NCBI GenBank assembly: GCA_951802425.1 | Contig: OX637795.1 | Span: forward strand, 4,940,501-5,004,500 | From: Clavaria fumosa | Lineage: Eukaryota > Basidiomycota > Agaricomycetes > Agaricales > Clavariaceae | Direction: 5' to 3' | Length of the DNA: 64,000 nt | Shown: in pieces, positions 33,670-43,586 of the stretch | How the letters are laid out: each line of letters begins with the position of its first letter | Numbering within the stretch: the first letter of the stretch is position 1 | The notes under the pieces: model-generated | The model's input: the letters and a program-made list of their open reading frames with translations, nothing else | What the model was told of the DNA's origin: nothing | Database searches by the model: none | Made by a program: the position numbers and the translations under genes

Positions 33670-34514
33670 TGTCACGGTCCTATCCAGTCACCTAATCACC
33701 TGCGAAACACCTCCGAAACACCTCCGAAGCACCTCCGAAGCATCTCCGGCATCTCCGACACAGTTCCGCCCGAACTCCGCTCCGCTCCATCTCCGCTCCG
33801 GCTCCAACTCCGAAGCTCCGGTCCGGACTTTCGTCGGACTTTGATATCGGTCCTTCGGACCGAATGGACCTTGTTTCTAGCATGTTCCTTGGTGCTAGTC
33901 CATGGTTAGTAACCATTGGGACGATGCCCACTACCCATGGGAACTTATTCTTTGCCTTACATGTATCATCTATGCCTTTCTCACTCCTCAGGTGAAATTA
34001 TTGTAGATATTTGATATATTCATGTTTCACAGTCTGCCCTATGCCCTACCCTAGTAGCATATAAGCCCCCATGTATCTCCATGATCCTCAGTTCGAATAT
34101 TAATGTTATTTCTGGTCCTTGTCACTTGGTCTGTGCATTAAGGGACTTCGTCCTCACTGTTCTCGACAGTCCCGACGAGTTCCGCAAAACTCCGGCGGAC
34201 TCCAACGGACTCCAGGCGATTTCCCTTCAGACTTCATCCTTCCTTGTCCTGGAAAGCAAAGTACCAGTAAGGTTAAATTGGGACACGTATACACGCGGTG
34301 GCACAACCCATAAGTTGAGGCCATAGTCCCACCCCCTTTGACCTCCTTCTAGTCCTTCTAGCTTTTGTGTAGAGGAGAACTCCTTATGCAACTCTGATCC
34401 AGACTCCAACCGGACTCCGCTCCGCTCCGGCTTTGCCATTGCCACCCTCCTTTTTGGTCTCCTCTACACTACCCCTCCTACTCCTGTTTTGAAGCAAAGA
34501 ATCAGATCTTAACA
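33670..34514 (+). repeat. Solo LTR-C in the minisatellite
   Basis: 845 bp, TGTCACGGTC to GATCTTAACA, flanked by TGGGG (33665-33669 and 34515-34519). Near-identical to 2820-3661 in opposite orientation, with differences mainly at CpG. 12-bp ACACCTCCGAA-type tandem units at about 33708-33760. Confidence 0.93.
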
Positions 34515-34977
34515 TGGGGCCTGGTTGGATTAACCCAGGGCATGGTTGGATCACCCTGTGGTTAGGTTGGATTGACCCAGGGCCTGGTTGGATCACCCTG
34601 AGGCATGGTTGGATCTACTTGGGGCATGGTTGGATTAACCCAGGGCCTGGTTGGATCTACTTGGGGCCTGGTTGGTTCACCCTGAGGCATGGTTGGATCT
34701 ACTCAGAGCATGGTTGGATTGACCTAGGGCATGGTTGGATTAACCCAGGGCCTGGTTGGATCTACTTGGGGCATGGTTGGATCTACTTGGGGCATGGTTG
34801 GATTAACCCAGGGCATGGTTGGATCACCCTGTGGTTAGGTTGGATTGACCCAGGGCCTGGTTGGATCACCCTGAGGCATGGTTGGATTGACCCAGGGCAT
34901 GGTTGGATCACCCTGTGGTTAGGTTGGATTGACCCAGGGCATGGTTGGATCACCTTGGGGCCTGGTTGGATCTACTA
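34515..34977 (+). repeat. 21-bp minisatellite, right block
   Basis: About 22 further units. The order of unit variants repeats that of the left block with a higher-order period of about 252 bp (12 units) once the LTR is removed. A 154-codon open frame spans it; not considered a gene. Confidence 0.92.
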
Positions 34978-34978
34978 A

Positions 34979-35386
34979 TAGCATAGTCCTTGTGCAGATG
35001 GAGCATCTGCGCTTTCTTTCACTGCAAGCTAACCACTCAAGCTAGTCTTTTGAAATTTTGTGTGCCTATATCTACCCTCAATTTCCATGGTTTACATTTT
35101 CCCCAAACCTATTTCCCAATGCATGGCAGAGCTGCTGACCAAACCAGTCAAAATTCTCCCGTTTATCACAACCAACCATAGGATTCCAAAACAAATGGAA
35201 TGCTATACTGGGCCATCCCATACCTATCATATTCCATCCCTCTCTCTCCCCTCCCATCACCCACAAAGCAACAATTCCAGCATATAGTCAGAATCCAGTT
35301 CTCACGTCCTCACACAAGTTTGTACTTGTGGTGGCACCTAATCAAATGGGATCACATTGAAAGATTGAGTATAGTGCATGAATAAT
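34979..35386. repeat. Satellite-B monomer fragment
   Basis: First 408 bp or so of the 651-bp unit, ending in GCATGAATAAT. It joins the minisatellite on the left and the segment preceding LTR-D on the right. Confidence 0.88.
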
Positions 35387-35670
35387 TTAGGGTTCCTGGG
35401 GTCTTCCAGCAAAATTTGAAATATAGTAGCTGTGAAGTAGTTATTAGAAGAACATATGCAGCTGACTGATAGCTGCATATATGAATGTTGATGTTGTCAT
35501 GTCATGAGGTGGGTCACATGGTGATGCTTGTGACCATGGGTAATACTGGCAATGTGAATAAGACTGATGTATTCATGTGGCATAATGTGCCAGATGAAGG
35601 GATTGTGCCATGGCATATCATACATAGTATTGGAGGCTGCTGGTGTGCCATCATTGTGGTTAGCTGCTGG
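35387..35670. other. Duplicated unclassified segment before LTR-D
   Basis: Also present at 48966-49277. No gene. The block ATGTGCCAGATGAAG resembles a piece of LTR-E, so it may be an LTR-E relative. In the second copy a 24-bp unit ending GCTGCTGGTG is duplicated. Confidence 0.45.
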
Positions 35671-35958
35671 TGTTAGGATTGCTTACCTAAGCCATCCCAA
35701 AGAGGAGTTGTGGAGAAACTGGGGAGGCTTGTTGGAAGGCCACATGACCTGTGGCTGAGAGTCAGATTACTTAATCCCCAAAGTCACCTGACCTGCACTT
35801 TGGCATGTCACATGATCCAAGGATCCAAGCATGAGAACACCAGCAAGTGCTGAAGCATTTGCTATAAGTACTTCACCTTTTCCTTTTTTGTACTCTTTTC
35901 CCCTTATCTTAGTATTGTCATCATGACCTCCCTTAAGTTGTGTGAGCCCAGTCTTATA
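35671..35958 (+). repeat. LTR-D copy (plus) of truncated element D5
   Basis: 288 bp, TGTTAGGATTG to CAGTCTTATA. TATAAG at 35863-35868 and the 11-nt self-primer ATCTTAGTATT at 35906-35916. Homologous to both LTRs of element D1. Confidence 0.85.
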
Positions 35959-35959
35959 T

Positions 35960-35970
35960 AATACTAAGAT
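35960..35970 (+). other. LTR-D self-priming PBS
   Basis: AATACTAAGAT starts one base after the LTR and is the perfect complement of 35906-35916 (11 nt, the same length as in Tf1). Confidence 0.7.
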
Positions 35971-36212
35971 CTGCCCATCTGCCCAAGCCCTGTGTCCTAA
36001 CCCAGCTAGCCTGGACCCTTAATTTCAAACTGTGACACATTGTCACAGCTCAGCCCCTATCATCCTCTTTTCCTTTTCCTTGCCTGTGGTGTGTAACAGA
36101 ACCACATGAATTTTTTACTGTGTGTAGATACACATGACCCAACCTGGAAGATGACTACTGTGACCTCTCTGGGTGATACCAAGTGCCCAGCAACACTGCC
36201 CACCACTCAATC
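35971..36212 (+). other. D5 untranslated leader, truncated
   Basis: Leader sequence colinear with 49580-49825 (D3) and, in reverse, 54960-55200 (D1). Contains the hairpin TGTGACA-CAT-TGTCACA. At about 36210 it is joined to LTR-E through a short TCA microhomology. Confidence 0.65.
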
Positions 36213-37038
36213 AAGTCTAGAGTACCATAAGTACATGTGAGACTTTATATGTGCACATACAGGAAGTATAATAGAAAAGGAAAAGTGCAGAGGTCACCAA
36301 GCAACAAGACTATAGTAGTACAGGGTAGACCTAGTTGTGAAATGACCATGTGCGTGCTCTACTAAGGTTGCGAGGGGTAGGGAAGACATAAGTAAGGTCA
36401 CGAATGTGACCAGTCATGGGTCATGACCTAGCTAGATAAGCATATGTGTAACTATAACTATGGGGGTATCTTCAGATCATAAGTATCGCAGTTATAGATT
36501 ACTGAGGGTAAGTAGGGGAGCATAATTTGAAGGTATATATGACTGACCATCAGTGGCACGTTTGGTTGTTAAGGTCACAAGGTCATGCGAGCGATCACGT
36601 GGGTGATGCTAGTGGTGCAGGTGACTTTAGGTAGGAAGTCACATGGGTAACATTGGTAACACAAGTAATGTGAGTGGCACTGGTAATGGTAGTAGCACCA
36701 GTGATGTCATGGTAATGTCAGTGATGCTGGTAGCACTGGTGGTGTCACATGGCAGGTCATGTGCCAGATGAAGAGATTGCAGAACTGTGTGTTGTGCATT
36801 GATATGGTGGGTTTGGATGAAGTATACATGTGGGGTGAGGCAGAGAGAGGCATTGCGAGTATGGTATGGTGGTCGTGAGTGTTGTGTGAATGCGGGAGAG
36901 GTCAGAGGGGCTCCCAGAAGGGGACAGTGGGTTCCGGAAGTGTGTAGAGGGGCTCACAAAGTTATAGAGGGCAATCAGGAGGTTCGTAGGTGTCGGTAAA
37001 GTCAGCTTGGGCAAAGGAAAAATGAATGGGTCCTGACA
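36213..37038 (-). repeat. LTR-E, truncated copy
   Basis: Matches 57296-58126. Its TGTCAGGACCC end is at 37038 and is followed by D pol at the same site as in the copy at 58126, so the two are duplicates of a single insertion. The distal 0.6 kb with the 72-bp repeats is missing. Confidence 0.8.
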
Positions 37039-37043
37039 CATGC

Positions 37044-37860
37044 CTGAAAACAAGTACCCTCACATCTGCAAGTATTCCAGACACCCATTTTCCCAACCCT
37101 GGCCCTATCCCTGATTGGCCCAGCCACTACCCTTTGGTTTTTAGTGAAGCAAAGGGGGATGAGCTTCCCTGCTCCCGCCCAGACTTAGATATTAAAATTG
37201 AGTTTAAACTGGACCCTGGGCACCTCTCCTCTAAGCTATACTCACTAATGCAAGGAGAGATGGTGGTGAATCACTGGGTGGATGAGCAGCTGGCCTCTGG
37301 ACAAATCTGACCTTGGAAGTCCCTGTATGTGAGCCCCCTCTTCTTCAAATGCGAGAAGGACAAGCTGCAGCCCATTATCAACTACTCCAGCTGAACTCGC
37401 ATCAAATCAAAGACAAGTACACCCTCCCCCTCATCTGAGACACTGTGGATGTGTTAAAGGGGGCAACTATCTATCCCAAGATTGATGCGAAGGGAGGTTT
37501 CCCATCAATGCAGGTCTGGCCAGAACATCAACACCACTGTGCTTTCCTAACACCTCATGGACTCTTTGAACCAACAGTTATGTGGTTTGGGCTACAGAAT
37601 GCACCTGCGACCTTCCAGTGCTTCATGAACCATGTGTTGAGGGAAGAGATTGCAGGAGGGCATGTCTGGGCCTATGTTGATGATGTTATAGTGTTTGCAG
37701 AGGATTTGGCTATGCACCAGTATTGGATGGATCAGGTCTTGAGGAAGTTCAGGGAGAATGGGCTGTGTCTCAGACTCAGCAAGTGTGAGTTCAAGATGAG
37801 TGAGATCTTCTTCCTGGGAATGAAGATCTCCCACAACTATCTGGAGCACTGTCACACCTG
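37044..37860 (+). pseudogene. Element D4: protease-RT linker and RT fragment
   Basis: Plus-strand pol piece of family D: linker (IPDTHFPNPGPIPDWPSHYP), RT N-terminus (HWVDEQLASGQI then a stop), a broken stretch at 37310-37440, then RT palm 37445-37860 with IYPKIDAKGGFPSMQVWPEH, QNAPATFQCFMNHVL and an intact YVDDVIVFAEDL box. It ends abruptly after LGMKISHNYLEH. It keeps the polymerase box that D1 lost. Confidence 0.85.
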
Positions 37861-37935
37861 TGCTGCTCCCTTCAGGTCCGGACTGGAAACACTATCTCCA
37901 GTTCTGGATCTCCGATAGCTCGTACCTTGTGCCTC
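37861..37935. other. Short unclassified junction segment
   Basis: About 75 bp with CpGs, between D4 RT and the duplicated block beginning at 37936; no match elsewhere in the window was noticed apart from a TCCGGACT-type start. Confidence 0.35.
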
Positions 37936-38941
37936 AGTAGTAGGTTTTCGTCCTCTGGCTCCTCACTTTCAACCACAGGTATCTCCTGTGGTTTATTGGG
38001 CCCTGCCTTGCCTGGATCCTCCTGTAAGGCATAGTTCCTTACATTTCCCCTAAAAGCCTCTGGCTTTCACTGTGACTGCAGACATGCACTCATGTAATGC
38101 CCTGCTTTCCTGCATGTATAATATATTAAAGGAGCTTTCCACTCCTCTCCAATTTGTGGCCCTGCCTTGGGCAGTTCTAGCTGGGGTTTACTCCCTCTGG
38201 CTGGGGTGCATTCATCCTGCACACAGTCAATCCACAGGGGAACAGGTTCCCCTGGCCTGTGGTCTGTGTGTGGCTGATATGGCCACAGTCTCACAAACTG
38301 CTGCCCCACAGGTATTCTACCTGTGGGTGGGTTTCCTTTGGTACCCACTGGGTTCCCTGACGAAGGCACTGCCCTCTGCTGCTGGAGGTAGTGGAGGGTC
38401 GCTTCCACTTGGTGACTAGCGTCGATAATATCCTCGATGCTAATTGCATGAGTTTTGAAGATGGCCTCCACCATCTTGTTAGGCAGTCCATTAAGGAACT
38501 GCCTCTTCATCGTACCAGCATCAGGTGGGGTGAGCATTTGCTCAGCTGCCTGGGCCAATTCATTCCAGAATCCCAAGGCACCCTTCACCTTTGTGAACTT
38601 TACCTGGTAGAAGGCATCCACTGCCTTTTGGGCCATTACCTCAGTCAGGAACTGCTTAAACATAGCAGTTATCAATTCCTCGAAGGTGGACCTTTGAGGA
38701 GCACAGGACAGTCCTGTTACTTCTTGGGTATACCAAGTAGCAGCTATTCTGCTCAGTTGTGAACCTGCTAACATGACACATTAGTCGGACTACTCTATAA
38801 CTGTAGAAGTAGTTAAAGAGGCCATTGAGCCACCTTTCCCAGACAACAAGATCATCTTGTCTGTCATAGAGCTCAGGGGGCTCAATCTTGATCCCCTTAA
38901 TCTCAGCTATTGCCTTGGGCAATAGCGAGGTTTTATCTCAT
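37936..38941 (-). pseudogene. Gypsy A copy A4: gag
   Basis: Near-identical duplicate of 3752-4775. Frame 38774-38067 gives the Gag capsid-like domain (TFEELITAMFKQFLTEVMAQ, QFLNGLPNKMVEAIF) and the decayed knuckle YYTCRKAGHYMSAC with Tyr for the first Cys, as in A1. The N-terminal part reads IAEIKGIKIEPPELYDRQDD at 38920-38860. Confidence 0.85.
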
Positions 38942-39131
38942 CTATACTACAATTTAACATCGATCAGGTGACATAAGACAAAAGCATACGATACAAACGA
39001 CAAACCTCAAGCCTCAAGCCTCATTTTGGTGGGGCCCCCCGAGCGCAGTGAGGGTGGGAGGATCCAGGTAGTAAACAACAAATAGTGTAGTGCAGGCTGC
39101 AACCATAGTGTAGCATGGGTTAGCTGCTAGT
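38942..39131. other. 190-bp insertion relative to A1 and A3
   Basis: Sequence present here but absent at the same point in A1 (4770) and A3 (63985). It has CpGs, an AAACCTCAAGCCTCAAGCCTC direct repeat (shortened) and GGGGCCCCCCGAGCGCAG. No clear TIR, poly-A tail or pol III box, and no clean TSD. Class unknown. Confidence 0.6.
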
Positions 39132-39600
39132 ATCATCACAAGATAGCAATGTAACACATCACTTTGGTAGTTGGTAGAACTTGGGGATACTTCCTGATTA
39201 ATCTCCCACTCCTTCTGGGGTGGTTCCATCCATCTGAATGGGCCCATTCAACTTGTTGGCTCTCAATGGTTGCTAGAAGCCAGGGGCAGCATCATGCAAG
39301 CAGATCCTATGCTTTGTATCCCAAAAATGAGCCAGAATCTGCTTCTGTGGACAGTTGTAGACTGTCAGAAACAGAATGCAAACACCTTATGGGATATCAC
39401 CCTGTTGCCTGACCAGGACCAGATCAGACAAGACATGGTTAGAGCCATGTACATATCTGTCAGATGTGTACAAGCAAGTGCATGTGGAACCTGAAGAAGT
39501 TTGAAAGATGGCATTTGCAACTGCCTTAGGCACCATGTTCTCACATGTGATGCAGATAGGAATTGCAATGCCCCTGGGTAATGACACAGTGGTCAATGAA
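39132..39600 (+). pseudogene. Gypsy A: inverted RT scrap (duplicate)
   Basis: Duplicate of 4770-5240: SMSQNLLLWTVVDCQKQNANT-like frame at 39310-39400 followed by PDQDQIRQDMVRAM; catalytic box absent. Confidence 0.65.
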
Positions 39601-40558
39601 TATAAGAATTCTGATGCTGGGGAACAAACTGATGGTGGTGCTATAAGAGTGGAGACATTCATAACTGTCAAGAGGATAGATAACATGTTTGGTTGGTGTC
39701 AAGGAACAATCTGACAGTGGTGACAGCAGTGATGGGGCCATGACATATCTACACTGGTCTCTTGGTTTGCTGCTTGTGACTTGGCAATCTTGATGCACAT
39801 ATTGTCATTGGCATAAGCTCAATTGCATGCATGCCTGGGGCATGCAGGTCTGCATTGTTGATAAGTGGTGTGTGCACCTCTCCTTTGCTCATCTCATAAT
39901 ATGTGATGTCCTGCTTGTATAATAATTCTGTCTCTTCTCAACTCAGTGTGTGTGTACTGTTGCATTCACTAATCTCATAAGGTTTGCAGCTTGGGATCAG
40001 GATGGAAGGTGGGCAAACAGGTACTTGTTTCTTTCTGTGCATTGATGTCATAGAACTACTGGCAGTGTTAGTTCAGTTTATATCATTGACCAAGGAAACT
40101 CAATCCTCAATCAACAACATGCCCATATTGTTCACAAATGATAAGTGCAAATAGTCAGCCAATGGCATGCACATATTGTCAGTCAACAAAGCAGTGGAAG
40201 CAGGGCAAACAGGTGCAATTAGGTTGAGTGAGATGGGTAGTGCAAGCAGGGTGAGCAGGTGAGTGGCAGTCATGGTTAGCAGTGGGCAATGCAAGTGGGA
40301 TGGGAAGGGTGTATGGCACAAGTGGGTTGAGCAAGGTAGGCAGTGCAAGTAAGGAGGGTGGGGTGGATGGTGCAAGCATTGAGAGTGGCATGGGATGGCA
40401 CAAGCAGGGTGACTAGTGCAGTACAAGCAAGGTGAGCATGATAGACAGGGACTTACATTGAGTTGAGTGACTTGCTGACTGTAGACTCTGAAGGTCTGAG
40501 ATGACTGGGGACAGGGACAGGGAATTTTGTTTCCACATTTCATCAGTCTTTCTTGTCT
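39601..40558. other. No gene; duplicate of 5240-6237
   Basis: Unclassified sequence, then the G-rich repeat tract at 40170-40460. A short segment present at 5357-5380 is missing here. Confidence 0.5.
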
Positions 40559-42054
40559 AGGTGGCTAACATTATTATGCCTTCCTGTCTCCACTACCCAT
40601 GGTGGGCCTTCTTCTTCCATTCTATCTAGCATCCATTCAAGCTCTCCTCTATCTGAGGTGCTCCCTGCTGCCCCTCTGCCACTATTAGATAGTCACCCAT
40701 ATACCAGCATACCATTGCCCTTATATTATTGTCTGCTCTCCTGTCTCTGCCCAAGTGACTTGATTCAGCAATTGTGTCTCCCCCATATGTTGATAGCTGT
40801 GGGCCACACACTATGAAACACATGCATTCAAGCTTTGACACTGACTCAACTCACAACTGAACTGACTTTATAAGATGTGGGCATCCATGACACCTACTTT
40901 GACATACACCTCCAGTCAACTTTGTGCATCATGTGAGCATGGGAGTCCTGGATACCCACATTGAGATACACATCCAGCCAACTTACTTTGTACATTGTGA
41001 GAGGTGTGGGTGTCCTGGCCATTTACATGGCATGGCTCACCTGTAACATGTCCAAGCCTGCATCACATTGGATCTTGGTAGGTATGTAGGACCTAGGTTT
41101 TGGCATGCTGGGAGTGAGCAGCACAGGTGGCATAAGTAGGATGGAGGGTGGGCAGTCTGAGTGGGGTGAATGGGTGGCACAAGCAAGGTGAGTAGAGCAG
41201 GAAGCAAGCCAAGTGGTGTAGCACCAATGAGGTGAGTGGGCAGGCAGCACAAGCAGGGTGGATGGTGCAATTGGGGTGAGCAGCATGGGTGACACCAGTG
41301 GGACAAGTTTGGTGGACAAGTGCATGTGCATATTATCAGTCAATGATATATCTGCTTGAGTAATGTATGTGTTTGCTGTGCTCATGCTTGTCATTAAGCA
41401 ATGACTGATGAGCATGAGCAGTGCCAGGATGACAAGCATGAGCACAGCAAACACATACATTACTCAAGCAGATATATCATTGACTGATAATATGCACATG
41501 CACTTGTCCACCAAACTTGTCCCACTGGTGTCACCCATGCTGCTCACCCCAATTGCACCATCCACCCTGCTTGTGCTGCCTGCCCACTCACCTCATTGGT
41601 GCTACACCACTTGGCTTGCTTCCTGCTCTACTCACCTTGCTTGTGCCACCCATTCACCCCACTCAGACTGCCCACCCTCCATCCTACTTATGCCACCTGT
41701 GCTGCTCACTCCCAGCATGCCAAAACCTAGGTCCTACATACCTACCAAGATCCAATGTGATGCAGGCTTGGACATGTTACAGGTGAGCCATGCCATGTAA
41801 ATGGCCAGGACACCCACACCTCTCACAATGTACAAAGTAAGTTGGCTGGATGTGTATCTCAATGTGGGTATCCAGGACTCCCATGCTCACATGATGCACA
41901 AAGTTGACTGGAGGTGTATGTCAAAGTAGGTGTCATGGATGCCCACATCTTATAAAGTCAGTTCAGTTGTGAGTTGAGTCAGTGTCAAAGCTTGAATGCA
42001 TGTGTTTCATAGTGTGTGGCCCACAGCTATCAACATATGGGGGAGACACAATTG
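40559..42054. repeat. Large palindrome P4 (truncated duplicate of P1)
   Basis: Axis at 41411.5. The right arm stops at 42054, so only 40769-42054 is palindromic. The centre and asymmetry are the same as in P1 (spacer TAAGCAATGACTGATGAGCA and onward), showing duplication rather than independent origin. Confidence 0.9.
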
Positions 42055-42274
42055 TAGGTAAGTTTTCTAATTGGGGTTCAGGTTTGGGAAGGGTTCAGGT
42101 TGTTTCTATGCCAGCATTTTAGAGGTCATTTGTGAGGGGTTAGTAAGTTATTTAAATTGTTTGAGTTAGATAGGTTACGTTTTTGTGGTTCAGGTTGTGT
42201 TATTATTATTCTTGAGCTAAGTCTAGACATCTGCATGTACTTGCTATTATTTTACATCTAACGATTAATGCATA
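42055..42274. other. AT-rich intergenic sequence
   Basis: No gene or repeat recognised; T/G-rich on plus. Confidence 0.4.
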
Positions 42275-42720
42275 CCATTCATACATGGTGTGCAGGAAGT
42301 TAAAGGAGCAGTCACTCATGCAATTTCCCACACACAATCTATGAATGGTATGTGGGAGTTGAAGGAGTCATCACTCCTGCAATTTCCCGCACACCATTCA
42401 CACATGATGTGCGGGAAGTTTAAGGCGTGGTCATTCTGCAGGTTTCCCGCACACCATACGTGAATGGTGTGCGGGAAGTTGACGGAGCAACCACTCCTTC
42501 AACTTCCCGCATATCATGCGTGAATGGTGTGCGGGAAGTCGAAGGAGTGGTCGCTCCTCCAATTTCCCGCACACCATTCACGTATGGTGTGCGGGAAATT
42601 GCAGGAATGACCACTCCCTCAACTTCCCGCACACCATTCACATACGGTGTGCGGGAAGTTGAAGGAGTGGTTGCCCCTGCAATTTCCAGCATAGCATTCA
42701 CACATGGTATGGGGACAGGC
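42275..42720. repeat. 60-bp tandem hairpin array
   Basis: About 7.5 units of exactly 60 bp, each with a 34-bp inverted repeat (TTCCCGCACACCAT, 6-nt loop, ATGGTGTGCGGGAA) and a second dyad in the spacer (GTTGAAGGAG, CTCCTTCAAC type). Loops vary (TCACGT, ACGTGA). The unit is self-complementary, so both strands encode a similar peptide repeat. The last units are inside the 3' end of the gene relic on the minus strand. Confidence 0.92.
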
Positions 42721-43290
42721 AAACTGACCCAAAGATATCTTACTCTCCTCTATGAGCTGGATATTCTCTTGCTTTGTCTTCTCAACCAGTTTCATGGCCT
42801 CCATGGCCTGTTCAAGTACCTGGATTTTGGCAGTCTGAGTCCTTTGCAGCTTGTGCTTTGTAATATAAAGGGATGCAGAATGCTCCCTTTCACCCTGGAG
42901 TTCTGCTCTGGCATTGCTTAAGGCCAATATTGAGCATTATGCAATGCAGACTCAACACCCTCAAACTGCTTGTCAGAGGCAGGCTCTGATGGTCCTACAC
43001 CTCCCTCCTGTAGTCTCCTGGCATGAGCTGCGAGCAGCTGCTCTCTCTGATCCTGTGACCTCTGTGATGCTGAATACTTTGGAGGCATAAATTCAGCCTG
43101 TATAGCTGATAAGAGATAATGAGCCAGAAAGCCAAGGTTTTGCCCAGCTGCAATTCATCAAGAGATATGAATAAGTGAATATATAGGTTCAGAAAATGGT
43201 ATAATAGTGCTTACCTAGGTGTTCCAAAGCCCCAAATTCTTCCCCCCAAGTACACACAGTCCAGTACAAGTCCCTAAAGTGTCAGAAGGT
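42720..43290 (-). pseudogene. Relic of a spliced coiled-coil gene (3' part)
   Basis: Minus strand. 43290-43216 reads RDLYWTVCTWGEEFGALEHL, then an intron starting GTAAGC at 43215 and ending TTGCAG near 43149, then LGFLAHYLLSAIQAEFMPPK and a Gln/Arg-rich stretch. A frameshift near 42925 leads to a coiled coil (ARAELQGEREHSASLYI, KIQVLEQAMEAMKLVEKTKQ) ending LGQFACP. A TGA near 43285 (expected CGA) interrupts it. The C-terminus runs into the 60-bp array. The family is not securely recognised; a large mobile-element-associated gene is possible. Confidence 0.55.
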
Positions 43291-43586
43291 GGTATTCAGC
43301 CTGAAATGTAGAGAAAACAGTAATTTATATGATAAGATAGGAAAATATGAAGTTTTGGAGGCTTACCCTGTGCACACAGAGTGTTTTAAAGTGGGGGGAG
43401 AATGAGAGCCAGAGAATGAGGCCACAGAAACCTTGTGGTGTATGCACACAGCCACTGACTACATTAACACACAAGTCCAGCAGCATCAAATCTGTAGGCC
43501 TCATAGACCTTTTGGGACTTACCTTTGCTGAGAGGAAATGTTCAGAAATCTTATTTGAACATTTTGTTCAAGATGGAATCTTTCTA
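43291..43586. other. Possible upstream exons of the relic; nothing firm
   Basis: A splice-acceptor-like CTACATTTCAG lies on minus near 43300, but no upstream exon could be read with confidence. Confidence 0.3.

Noticed and set aside
33388..33909. 173-codon GxGWI repeat protein
   Set aside because: The frame is open because the period is 21 bp and it runs into a later LTR insertion; no start context or conserved flank.
38942..39131. SINE
   Set aside because: No pol III A/B box, no tail and no clean target duplication could be identified.
42275..42720. CRISPR-like array
   Set aside because: Regular 60-bp spacing, but spacers are also repeats and the genome is eukaryotic; it is a tandem hairpin satellite.
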